Assembly: GCF_013409625.1 (NCBI RefSeq)
Contig: NZ_JACCBF010000001.1
Location: 4,839,001 to 4,903,000 of the forward strand
Origin: Nocardioides kongjuensis
GTDB taxonomy: Bacteria; Actinomycetota; Actinomycetes; Propionibacteriales; Nocardioidaceae
Reading direction: 5' to 3'
DNA length: 64,000 bases
The notes beneath the pieces were generated by a model, which was not told where the DNA came from, did no database searches, and worked only from the letters and a program-made list of their open reading frames with translations. Below are positions 7,886 to 15,781 of the stretch, piece after piece (position 1 is the stretch's first letter; each line of letters begins with the position of its first letter). The translations under genes were made by a program, and so were the position numbers.

Positions 7886-9397
7886 CTAACCCTCCTGCGG
7901 CAGCCGCGCCCGCGGCAACCGGATGACGAACGTCGTCCCCCCGTCCTCCGGCGCCTCGCCGAGCTCCAGCGTGCCGCCCTGCTCGAGCAGCAGCCGTCGG
8001 GCGCGGTGCAGGCCGATGCCCTGGCCGCCGGAGGCCCGACCGCGGCTGCCCCACGAGAACAGCCGCTCGCGCACGGCCGGGTCGAGCCCGGGGCCGGCGT
8101 CGGAGACGAGGATCTCGACCTGCTCGCCGACCAGGCGTGAGGTGACGGTCGTGCCCCGGCCACCGGCGTGGTCGGCGGCGTTCTTGATCAGGGTGCTGAG
8201 CGCCTCGGCGAGGCCGTCGTGGCGGGCGTGGACGCGGTGGCCGCCGGGGGTCCACGTGACGTGGTGGCCCAGGGCGGCCTGGGCCACCACGAACGGCGAC
8301 ACCACGGTGTCCACGTCGACGGTCGTCATCGGACCCTGCTTGGACGCGACAGTACGACGCAGCCGCGCCGCCTCGATGTCGACCATCTTCTCCAGGGCGG
8401 TACGGCGGGGGCCGGGCGGGATCTGGCCGCTGGCCAGCAGCCGGGCCCCGGCGGCGAGTCCGGCGGCGGCCGAGCGGACCTCGTGCGCGACCTCGCGGTC
8501 CTGCTTGACCTCGGCCTCGGCCTCGGCGGCCAGGTGGGCGTAGCGGGCCACCCGCGCGTCCATCTGCTCCAGCGCGATGCGCAGCAGGGAGGACGCGGTC
8601 GTCGCGATGAGGGCGCTGAACAGGGCCACGCCGACGACCGCGGCCGGCGTCGGCATCATGGCGTCGGTCAGGGTCGAGTACAGGCGGGCGGCGAAGATCG
8701 CGAGCATCCCGACGCCGATCCGGGCCGCTGCCCACCCCGGCAGTGACGAGGTGGCCAGCTGGAACCCGACGATCGCCATGGCCAGGCCGATCATCGCCAT
8801 GATGGCGAAGTCGACTGGGTCGCCGGTGCCCAGGACCCCCGAGTCGTGGATGGACTCCTGCACGAGGCGGTAGCCCACGAGCGTGATGGTCGCCGAGGTC
8901 AGGCCGAGCAGGACCCCGGTGAGGATCAGGTGCCTTCCCGGTACGGCGGCCTTCCGGCCCCGGTGGATGACGACCAGCACGACCAGCACGGTGAACAGGT
9001 GCCCGTTGGTCAGCCGGAAGGAGAGCGGGCTCAGCGCGCGGTCGATCATCCCGAGCACCTCGAGCGGTGCGTCCTGGAGGGCGACGATCGCCGCGGCGAC
9101 CGCCATGCTGCCGCGCAGGGCGTCGTACATCAGCCGCGCGTCGACGGCCATCGCGATGCCCGCCCCGAGCAGCATCAGGTCGGCCAGCAGCATCACCGCG
9201 TGCCCCGCCAGGACCACGCGGTCGCCCTCGGGGTCCCCGATCAGGGCGACGACCAGGTACGGGTAGAGCAGCAGGCCGGCGAGGGCAGCGCTCCACCACC
9301 ACGACGGGTGCGTGGTCCCGCCGCGGCCGATCAACCGTCGGACGGACGACCCCAGCAGGCGGCCGGCCCGACGACCCCCCAGCTGAGCCGTCACCAC
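7886..9397 (-). CDS. Membrane sensor histidine kinase
   Basis: A 503-residue protein with about eight membrane helices in residues 35-275 and no separate extracellular sensor domain, so the membrane part probably senses the signal. The H-box is VAHEVRSA with His305. The ATPase domain has the N-box (LIKNAADHA, Asn406), the G1 box DAGPG (433-437) and the G2 box GGQGIGL (457-463). It should autophosphorylate His305. GTG 9397 is followed directly by GTG 9394; a CACAAT hexamer six bases before 9394 suggests a leaderless start there. It converges on the LuxR-type regulator, which could be its partner, although that regulator has a poor receiver. Other partners elsewhere are possible. Confidence 0.85.
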   Translation of the reverse strand: MVTAQLGGRRAGRLLGSSVRRLIGRGGTTHPSWWWSAALAGLLLYPYLVVALIGDPEGDRVVLAGHAVMLLADLMLLGAGIAMAVDARLMYDALRGSMAVAAAIVALQDAPLEVLGMIDRALSPLSFRLTNGHLFTVLVVLVVIHRGRKAAVPGRHLILTGVLLGLTSATITLVGYRLVQESIHDSGVLGTGDPVDFAIMAMIGLAMAIVGFQLATSSLPGWAAARIGVGMLAIFAARLYSTLTDAMMPTPAAVVGVALFSALIATTASSLLRIALEQMDARVARYAHLAAEAEAEVKQDREVAHEVRSAAAGLAAGARLLASGQIPPGPRRTALEKMVDIEAARLRRTVASKQGPMTTVDVDTVVSPFVVAQAALGHHVTWTPGGHRVHARHDGLAEALSTLIKNAADHAGGRGTTVTSRLVGEQVEILVSDAGPGLDPAVRERLFSWGSRGRASGGQGIGLHRARRLLLEQGGTLELGEAPEDGGTTFVIRLPRARLPQEG

Positions 9398-9543
9398 TCC
9401 ATTGTGGCCAGACCTCGCCAGTCCCGGGCGGGATCGGGGCGATTGCCCGTGCGTGCGGCACTCTCGGATGCGAGGACTGGCCCGTCCGGGCGAGGTGCGC
9501 TCGGTCCTCGGTGCCCGGGACCTGGACGTGCTTGGCTGGATCC

Positions 9544-10593
9544 ATGACCCGAGAGCTGGTCCGTCCGCCCAAGGCCCGCCCCGGCGACAGGATCGCCGTG
9601 CTGTCGCCCTCGTTCGCTGCGCCCGGCTTCGCGCCGGCGGTGCACGAGCAGGCGATGCGGCGACTCGCCGAGGCGACCGGGCTGGTGCCGGTGGAGTACC
9701 CCACGACCCGCCTGCTCGGGGCGAACCCGGAGCAGCGAGCGGCCGACCTGAACCAGGCGTTCGCCGACCCGCAGGTGCGGGCGATCATCGCCACCGTCGG
9801 CGGCGAGGACCAGGTCACCGTCGTGCCCCACCTCGACGCGGAGGCGGCTCGTCGCGACCCGAAGCCGTTCCTCGGCACCAGCGACAACACCAACCTGCAC
9901 CAGTGGCTCTGGTCGCTGGGCATCGCCAGCTTCTACGGCGGGTCCACGCAGGTGCACCTCGGCCCGGGCCCGGGTCTCGACGCCGTGCACGCCGCCTCGC
10001 TGCGGGCGGCGCTGCTCGACGGCGGCCGGCTGGAGGTGAGCGACCCGGGGGAGTCCGAGGACGTCGGCCGGGACTGGAACGACCCCCGCGCCCTCACGGA
10101 GCACGGTGACCGGGAGCCGACCGAGCCGTGGAGCTGGTCCGGCCCGGAGCGGTCGGTGACCGGTCCGACCTGGGGTGGTTGCCTCGAGGTTCTGCAGTGG
10201 GTGCTGACGGCGGGCCGGTTCCGCGAGGAACCGGACGCGCTGGCCGGCGGCGTGATGCTGCTGGAGACCTCGGAGGAGCTGCTCCCGGCCCGCGAGGTGG
10301 GCTGGATCGTGCGTGCCCTGGGGGAGCGGGGCCTGCTCGCCGCCGTCGACGCGGTCCTGGTCGCCCGACCCCCGGTCTCGGACTTCGAGCGGCGGCCCGA
10401 CGCGACCGAACGGGCCGCCCTGCGGGCCGCGCAGCGCGACGTCGTGGTCGAGCAGGTGGCCCGCTACAACCCCGACGCCGTCGTCTGCGTCGGCATCCCG
10501 TTCGGGCACACCCGGCCGCAGTGGATCCTCCCCCACGGAGGAGCCGTCACGGTCGACGGTGCGGCCCGGCGGGTGTGGGCCGACTACGGCTGA
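9544..10593 (+). CDS. S66-family serine carboxypeptidase (LD-carboxypeptidase / MccF-like)
   Basis: 349 residues from ATG 9544; codons upstream in this frame look non-coding, and the N-terminus MTRELVRPPKARPGDRIAVL matches the usual start of the family (PGDxIAVxSPS). The nucleophile motif is FLGTSDNTNLH with Ser113, and the C-terminal IPFGHTRPQWILPHGG carries the catalytic His. S66 enzymes cleave the LD-bond of muropeptides (LdcA) or inactivate aminoacyl-nucleotide antibiotics (MccF). The insert WSWSGPERSVTGPTWGGCLE is closer to the MccF-like branch. It stands alone between divergent and convergent neighbours, so self-immunity or peptidoglycan recycling cannot be separated here. Confidence 0.85.
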   Translation: MTRELVRPPKARPGDRIAVLSPSFAAPGFAPAVHEQAMRRLAEATGLVPVEYPTTRLLGANPEQRAADLNQAFADPQVRAIIATVGGEDQVTVVPHLDAEAARRDPKPFLGTSDNTNLHQWLWSLGIASFYGGSTQVHLGPGPGLDAVHAASLRAALLDGGRLEVSDPGESEDVGRDWNDPRALTEHGDREPTEPWSWSGPERSVTGPTWGGCLEVLQWVLTAGRFREEPDALAGGVMLLETSEELLPAREVGWIVRALGERGLLAAVDAVLVARPPVSDFERRPDATERAALRAAQRDVVVEQVARYNPDAVVCVGIPFGHTRPQWILPHGGAVTVDGAARRVWADYG

Positions 10594-10612
10594 GCCGGCC
10601 CGCAGCCGGGGA

Positions 10613-11983
10613 TCAGATGCCGTGGTTGGCCACGAGCAGCCGCCCGGGGTCGACGGCGTCGCGGACCCGGCACAGCCGGGCCCAGTCCTCGCCGTCGTAG
10701 AAGCGGCTCGGGTCCACCCGGGTCTCGGTGAACGTCGGCACCAGGCTGGTCCGCGACCAGGCACCCAGCGCGCGCACGACCGTGAACGCCGCAGCCCGGC
10801 CGGCGACCGCAGCCTGCGGCGTCGGGGCCATGGCGACGCAGAACAGCGCGTACTCGCCGGGCACGTGGGACAGCACGCCCCCGTCCGCGTCCGGTGCGCC
10901 GAACGCCCCGCCCAGGTGCCGCAGCTCGGCGAACATCAGCCCGCTGCGGGTGCCCGGACCGACCTGCTCGAGGAACACCTCGACAGCGGCGTCGTCCAGC
11001 GAGCCCAGCACGCTGTGGTCCGCGACCGCCGGCGACGGGCCGGGCGGGTCCATGTGGACCTGCAGCAGCGCGGTCGTGGGGATCCGGGCGAAGGTGTCCA
11101 TCTCGGGCTGGAGGGCCCGCAGCGGCGCGAGCAGGGCGGCGGCGTCCTCGTCGGACTCGAGCACCGCGCCGTCGATGACGACGATGTCGCGGCCGGAGAG
11201 GAACGGCGGCAGCTCGGGCAGCGGCGGGAAGCTCATCACCCGCAGCGAGGTGGTCGCCGACTCCGGCGCGGTGCGGGTCCACTCGACCCACGCCCGGACC
11301 ACCTCGGGGGCCTGCTCGCGGTCCCAGAGCAGCATGCCGGCGTACACGTCGGCGTACGGCAGCAGGTCGAGCTCGATCGCGACGACGACGCCGACGTTGC
11401 CGCCCGCGCCGCGGGCCGCCCAGAACAGGTCGGGCTCCTCGGTGGCGCTGAGGCGCCGCAGCGCGCCGTCGGCGGTCACGACGTCGACGGCACGGATCGA
11501 GCCAGCCGCGAGACCGTGCCGGCGGCCGTAGAAGGACAGTCCGCCGGCCAGCGCGAAGCCGGCCACGGCCACGTCGGGGGCCGACCCGTGCAGCGCGGTG
11601 AGCCCGTGCGGCGCCGCGGCGGTGACCACGTCCTCCCACAGGGTGCCGCCGAGGACCCGCGCGGTGCGGGTCGTGGGGTCGACGGTGACGCCGGTCAGGG
11701 CGTGCAGGCGGAGCAGGACGACGTCGTCGAGGGCGCCCTCGCCGAGCGGCGCGGCGCCGTGGCCGGTGCTCTGCGGGGCGACCCGCAGGCCGGCGGCGGC
11801 AGCAGCGCGGACGACGGCCTGCACCTCCGCCACGGTGCGCGGCACGGCGACCGCGGCCGGTCGCTGGTCGACGGCCAGGTTCCACGGGGTGCGGGCGGCG
11901 TCGTACCCGTCGTCGCCGGGCAGGTGGAGCTCGCACCCGGCGCCGAGCCGGGTCAGGGAGGTGAGGTCGGGAGTGGTGGTCAT
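10613..11983 (-). CDS. FAD-binding oxidoreductase of the berberine-bridge type
   Basis: 456 residues from ATG 11983, preceded by GGAGGG eight bases upstream; an in-frame GTG nine bases earlier is less well placed. The PCMH-type FAD domain spans about 30-200: VAVPRTVAEVQAVVRAAA, APQSTGHGAAP (the His is the usual site of covalent flavin attachment), then VAGFALAGGLSFYGRRHG and FWAARGAGGNVGVV. The C-terminus RLCRVRDAVDPGRLLVANHG is the BBE segment. These enzymes oxidise alcohols, sugars or specialised metabolites with oxygen or another acceptor. No signal peptide is present. The substrate is unknown; it is divergent from the tandem LuxR genes, which may regulate it. Confidence 0.85.
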   Translation of the reverse strand: MTTTPDLTSLTRLGAGCELHLPGDDGYDAARTPWNLAVDQRPAAVAVPRTVAEVQAVVRAAAAAGLRVAPQSTGHGAAPLGEGALDDVVLLRLHALTGVTVDPTTRTARVLGGTLWEDVVTAAAPHGLTALHGSAPDVAVAGFALAGGLSFYGRRHGLAAGSIRAVDVVTADGALRRLSATEEPDLFWAARGAGGNVGVVVAIELDLLPYADVYAGMLLWDREQAPEVVRAWVEWTRTAPESATTSLRVMSFPPLPELPPFLSGRDIVVIDGAVLESDEDAAALLAPLRALQPEMDTFARIPTTALLQVHMDPPGPSPAVADHSVLGSLDDAAVEVFLEQVGPGTRSGLMFAELRHLGGAFGAPDADGGVLSHVPGEYALFCVAMAPTPQAAVAGRAAAFTVVRALGAWSRTSLVPTFTETRVDPSRFYDGEDWARLCRVRDAVDPGRLLVANHGI

Positions 11984-12120
11984 GGCGCCCACCCTCCGGT
12001 CCGGCGACGGGTCCGGACCATCCCTGTTCCCGGTGGTTTCCGGCGCCGGCGGGGCTGGGATCCGGACTTCCCCAGAAAAGTGGGATACGCACCCCCGGGT
12101 GCATCCGCCACACTGCTCGG

Positions 12121-13248
12121 GTGAGCCGAGGACTGACTGCCGAGCGTGTGCGCAAGGACGTGGACGTGGTGGCGCGCGCCGGCCTCGACCTCGAGACCTT
12201 CCTCGAGGAGGCGATGGCCTCGCTGCGCCGTGCCGTCCCGTGGGAGAGCGCCTGCGTGGCGACCCACGACCCCGGCACCCACCTGCTCACCAGCGGCCGG
12301 AAGTACGGCGCCCTCGCGGGCGAGAGCGAGCACGACCACGAGTTCGCGCTGATCGAGTACGGCGACGTCGAGGCCACCGCGTTCACCGAGCTGGTCCGCA
12401 CCGAGACCGACGCGGCCGGGGTGCACCTGGTCCACGGCGGCGAGGTCGAGCGCTCGCCGCGCATGGAGCGGTTCATGGTGCCGCGCTTCGGGATCGGTGA
12501 CGAGGCCCGGGTGGCCTTCCGCGACGGCCGGGAGATGTGGGGGGCCGCGGCGCTCTTCCGCGGACCCGACGACCGTCCCTTCGACGCCGAGGAGATCGAC
12601 TTCCTCGCCTCGCTCACCGGCATGTTCGCCCGCGGTGTCCGCGCCGGCGTGCTCACCCGGATGGCCGACGTCGTCGCGCCGGCGCCCGGTCCCGGCCCCG
12701 CCGTGATCATCGTCGGTCCCGACGACCGCGCCACCCAGATGACCCCGACGGCCGAGCAGTGGCTGGGTGAGCTGGCCGGCAGTCCGACCCACCCCGACCC
12801 GGTGTCCCCGGTGGCAGCGCTCATCGCCTCGGCCCGCCGCTACGCGCGTGGCGAGCTCCCCTCGCCGCCCCGCTGCCGGCTGCGCACCGCCGGGGGCATG
12901 TGGCTGGTGCTGCAGGCCGGCCCGCTGAGCACCTTCCGCGACCGCGAGGGCGACGTCGTGATCACCATCGAGGAGGCCCGGCCGCCGGAGATCGTGGCGC
13001 TCGTCGTCGCCGCGTTCGGCCTGACGCCGCGCGAGCGCGACGTCACGCAGCTGGTGCTGCAGGGCGTCGACACCAAGGAGATCGCGAGCACGCTGCACCT
13101 GTCGGCGTACACCGTCCAGGACCACCTCAAGTCGGTCTTCGACAAGGCCGGCGTGCGCTCGCGCCGCGAGCTGATCTCGCGGGTCTACTTCGACCAGTAC
13201 GTGCCCCGCATGGGCGGCGAGCTGGCCCCGTCCGGCTGGTTCGCCTGA
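12121..13248 (+). CDS. LuxR-family regulator with GAF-like sensor domain (copy 1)
   Basis: 375 residues from GTG 12121. Residues about 15-180 look like a GAF-type sensor (TFLEEAMASLRRAVPWESAC, FALIEYGDVEATAFTEL, RPFDAEEIDFLASLTGMFAR). A linker domain follows (VIIVGPDDRATQMTPTAEQW). The last 90 residues hold a LuxR helix-turn-helix: FGLTPRERDVTQLVLQG, TKEIASTLHLSAYTVQDHLK, SVFDKAGVRSRRELISR. The gene is closely similar along its whole length to the next gene and overlaps it by one base. It is divergent from the FAD oxidoreductase, the likeliest target on position alone. The ligand is unknown. Confidence 0.86.
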   Translation: MSRGLTAERVRKDVDVVARAGLDLETFLEEAMASLRRAVPWESACVATHDPGTHLLTSGRKYGALAGESEHDHEFALIEYGDVEATAFTELVRTETDAAGVHLVHGGEVERSPRMERFMVPRFGIGDEARVAFRDGREMWGAAALFRGPDDRPFDAEEIDFLASLTGMFARGVRAGVLTRMADVVAPAPGPGPAVIIVGPDDRATQMTPTAEQWLGELAGSPTHPDPVSPVAALIASARRYARGELPSPPRCRLRTAGGMWLVLQAGPLSTFRDREGDVVITIEEARPPEIVALVVAAFGLTPRERDVTQLVLQGVDTKEIASTLHLSAYTVQDHLKSVFDKAGVRSRRELISRVYFDQYVPRMGGELAPSGWFA

Positions 13249-14387
13249 TGGCCTCGACCCTGACCCGCGAGCGGGTGCGCCAGGACGTCGGCGTCGTCGC
13301 CCAGGCGGGCCTCGACCTCGAGTCGTTCCTGGTGGAGGCCGTCGAGTCGCTGCGGCGGGCTGTGCCGTGGGTGAGCGCCTGCGTCGGAACCCACGACCCG
13401 CGCACCCTGCTGCTCACCAGCGACCGCAAGTTCGGGCACCTGCTCGGCCAGGACCCGCGCGACGCTGAGTTCGGGCTGCTCGAGTACGGCAGCCCGGAGG
13501 CGACCTCCTTCACCGAGCTCGCGGCCGCCGAGCGCCCGGCGGCCGGCGTCTTCCTGCAGACCGGCGGCGACGTCGAGCGCTCCATGCGGATCGCGTCCTA
13601 CCACCTGCTCCACTACGGCCACGCCGACGAGGCGCGCCTCGTCTTCCGCGAGGGCAGCGAGGTGTGGGGCGGGATGGGCCTGATGCGGGGCACCGACGAC
13701 CGGCCCTTCGACGACGCCGAGATCGACTTCCTCGCCTCCCTCGCGCCCGCCTTCGCCCGCGGCGTCCGCGCCGGCCTGATGGCTCGGCTCGCAGGGGTCG
13801 ACGAGCCCGACGACGGGCCCACCGAGGTGCCCGGGCCGGCCGTCGTCATCATCGGCTCCGGGTACCGGGTCGCCCAGATGACGCCCACCGCCGAGCACCG
13901 CCTGCGCGAGCTGGCCCGCGACCCCGACGGCGGGATCCCCGTCGCCCTGCTGTCCGGCCTGGTCGGCGCCGCCCGCCGCTACGCCCGCGGCGAGACGACG
14001 GTGCTGCCCCGCTGCCGCGCCCGCACCCGCCTCGGGCGCTGGCTGATCCTCCAGGCCGGTCCGCTGAGCAGCACCGGCGACCACGACGGCGATGTCGTGA
14101 TCACCATCGAGGAGGCCCGCCCGCCGGAGATCGTCGGCCTCGTCGTCGCCGCCTTCGGGCTGACGCCGCGCGAGCGCGACGTCACGCAGCTGGTGCTGCA
14201 GGGTGTCGGCACGCAGGAGATCGGGCGCGCGCTGCACATGTCGGCGTACACCGTCCAGGACCACCTGAAGGCGGTCTTCGACAAGGCCGGCGTGCGGTCT
14301 CGTCGCGAGCTGATCGCGCGGGTGTTCTTCGACCAGTACGTGCCGCGGATGGGTGAGGAGATCGGGCCGTCCGGCTGGTACGTGTGA
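13248..14387 (+). CDS. LuxR-family regulator with GAF-like sensor domain (copy 2, tandem paralogue)
   Basis: 379 residues from ATG 13248, whose A is the last base of the preceding TGA, so translation is coupled. It matches copy 1 domain for domain: TFLVEAVESL-type opening (SFLVEAVESLRRAVPWVSAC), RPFDDAEIDFLASLAPAFAR, VIIGSGYRVAQMTPTAEH, and an almost identical helix-turn-helix (FGLTPRERDVTQLVLQGVGT, QEIGRALHMSAYTVQDHLK). Sensor regions differ more than DNA-binding regions, as expected after a duplication in which the two copies still bind similar sites but sense different signals. Downstream lies the twin inverted-repeat element, then the convergent iron ABC operon. Confidence 0.86.
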   Translation: MASTLTRERVRQDVGVVAQAGLDLESFLVEAVESLRRAVPWVSACVGTHDPRTLLLTSDRKFGHLLGQDPRDAEFGLLEYGSPEATSFTELAAAERPAAGVFLQTGGDVERSMRIASYHLLHYGHADEARLVFREGSEVWGGMGLMRGTDDRPFDDAEIDFLASLAPAFARGVRAGLMARLAGVDEPDDGPTEVPGPAVVIIGSGYRVAQMTPTAEHRLRELARDPDGGIPVALLSGLVGAARRYARGETTVLPRCRARTRLGRWLILQAGPLSSTGDHDGDVVITIEEARPPEIVGLVVAAFGLTPRERDVTQLVLQGVGTQEIGRALHMSAYTVQDHLKAVFDKAGVRSRRELIARVFFDQYVPRMGEEIGPSGWYV

Positions 14388-14406
14388 TCGCTGCACCTTC
14401 TCGGGG

Positions 14407-14554
14407 CTGTCGCCCCGGGTGGGGTGGCGGCGGCCCGACGGCGCTGTAACACGTGGTTCGCTGCTGTGGCGGACCCGAGTCCACGCGCAGACGGGCCTGT
14501 ACGGGGCTGCAACAGGTGACACGGGTCGGGTAGAGCGGCGGACCACGTGTTACA
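14407..14554. repeat. Inverted-repeat element, copy 1 of a tandem pair
   Basis: A 148-bp unit made of a GC-rich lead (CTGTCGCCCCGGGTGG) and a 110-bp imperfect palindrome at 14445-14554. Its arms begin TGTAACACGTGGTTCGCTGC and end with the complement in slightly diverged form (GCGGCGGACCACGTGTTACA), with pairing continuing inwards through a GACCCG core over about 40 bp. It lies between convergent genes and is non-coding. It may act as a bidirectional terminator, a REP/BIME-like element or a small non-autonomous mobile element. Confidence 0.85.
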
Positions 14555-14573
14555 TGCCCCGCGCGCAACGGTG

Positions 14574-14720
14574 CTGTCGCCCCGGGTGGACTGGCGGCGG
14601 CCCGACGGCGCTGTAACACGTGGTTCGCTGCTGTGGCGGACCCGAGTCCACGCGCAGACGGGCTGTACGGGGCTGCAACAGGTGACACGGGTCGGGTAGA
14701 GCAGCGAACCACGTGTTACA
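14574..14720. repeat. Inverted-repeat element, copy 2 of a tandem pair
   Basis: A 147-bp near-identical direct repeat of the unit at 14407, one base shorter in the loop. Its 21-bp outer arms (14612-14632 and 14700-14720) are perfect complements, whereas copy 1 has two changes in the right arm. The two units are separated by 19 bp. With the short flanks they account for the whole gap of about 350 bp between the LuxR gene and the convergent ABC transporter; nothing else was found there. Confidence 0.85.
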
Positions 14721-14740
14721 TGCGCACGCCGCCCCGCCCG

Positions 14741-15781
14741 TCAGGCACCGAAGGCGGTGACGTCTCCGGTCACGACGACCTGGACCCGGTCGCCGGCGGT
14801 GGGGACCGAGTCGGCCGGCGTGCGGGCGGTGACCTGCTCGCCCGACGCGAGCCGGACCCGGATGGTGGCGTCGTGGCCGAAGAAGCTGACGTCGACGACC
14901 TCTCCGGGGACGCCGTCGGCCGAGCCCCCTGGGCGGACCTGCAGCTGCTCGGAGCGTACGGCGAACCGGGCCGCTCCCGCGGCCGGCCCACCCGGGCGCA
15001 GCGCCACCTCCCCGAGGGCGCACCGCCCTCGGCCATCGGCGAGCACCTCGCCGGGCAGCAGGGTGGCGTGGCCGATGAACGCGGCGACGCGGGGGTCCGC
15101 GGGCGTCAGGTAGACCGACGCGGGCGGGGCGACCTGGAGGAACTGGCCGGAGACCATGACCGCGACCTGGTCGGCCAGCGACAGGGCCTCACCCTGGTCG
15201 TGCGTCACGAGCACGGCGGCCGCCCCGGCCGCACGCAGTGCCCGGACCACCGCCCGGCCGGTCTCCTCGCGCAGCGACGCGTCGAGGGACGAGAACGGCT
15301 CGTCGAGCAGCACCAGCGCGGGACGCGGGGCCAGGGCCCGTGCCAGGGCGACCCGCTGCTGCTGGCCGCCGGACAGCTCGTGGGGGTAGCGCTCGGCCAG
15401 CGAGGGGTCGAGCTCGACCAGCTGGAGCGCCTCGGCGACCACGGCGGCGGCGTCGCGGCGCCGGGCGCGCGGGAGGCCGAAGGCGACGTTGCGGGCCACG
15501 GTCAGGTGCGGGAAGAGCGCGCCCTCCTGGGGGACGTACCCGATGCCGCGGTCGCGCGCCGGGACCAGCCGCGGGCCGCCGACGACCGGCCGGCCGGCGA
15601 CCGCGATGGTGCCGGCGGTGGGCTCGACGAAGCCCGCGACCGCCCGCAGCAGCGTGGTCTTCCCGCAGCCCGACGAGCCGAGGATCGCGGTCACGCCGGA
15701 GTCGACGTGCAGGTCGAGCCCCTGGAGCACCGTGGTGCGGCCATACCCGGCCTCCAGGCCGCGGATCTCGAGTGCGGACAT
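14741..15781 (-). CDS. Fe(III)-type ABC transporter ATP-binding protein
   Basis: 346 residues. Walker A is GSSGCGKTT (35-43), the signature is ELSGGQQQRVALARAL, Walker B is LVLLDEPFSSLD and the switch His is in VLVTHDQGEA. A C-terminal TOBE-like domain (FAVRSEQLQVRPG, VVDVSFFGHDATIRVRL) is typical of FbpC/PotA-type subunits. It energises import through the permease encoded upstream. ATG 15781 shares its last complement base with the permease stop, so the pair is coupled. The cognate solute-binding protein is iron-type, so Fe(III) or a ferric complex is the most likely substrate; thiamine or polyamine-type specificity is less likely. Confidence 0.88.
   Translation of the reverse strand: MSALEIRGLEAGYGRTTVLQGLDLHVDSGVTAILGSSGCGKTTLLRAVAGFVEPTAGTIAVAGRPVVGGPRLVPARDRGIGYVPQEGALFPHLTVARNVAFGLPRARRRDAAAVVAEALQLVELDPSLAERYPHELSGGQQQRVALARALAPRPALVLLDEPFSSLDASLREETGRAVVRALRAAGAAAVLVTHDQGEALSLADQVAVMVSGQFLQVAPPASVYLTPADPRVAAFIGHATLLPGEVLADGRGRCALGEVALRPGGPAAGAARFAVRSEQLQVRPGGSADGVPGEVVDVSFFGHDATIRVRLASGEQVTARTPADSVPTAGDRVQVVVTGDVTAFGA

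Noticed and set aside
9544..10593. Microcin C immunity system
   Set aside because: The S66 protein stands alone, with no peptide precursor or adenylating modification enzyme next to it.
10313..12124. A 603-codon plus-strand open frame opposite the FAD oxidoreductase
   Set aside because: No homology-like motif, Arg/Gly/Pro-rich; the minus strand has clear FAD-binding motifs.
14407..14720. CRISPR array
   Set aside because: Only two units, each a long inverted repeat, with one 19-bp spacer and no cas genes nearby.
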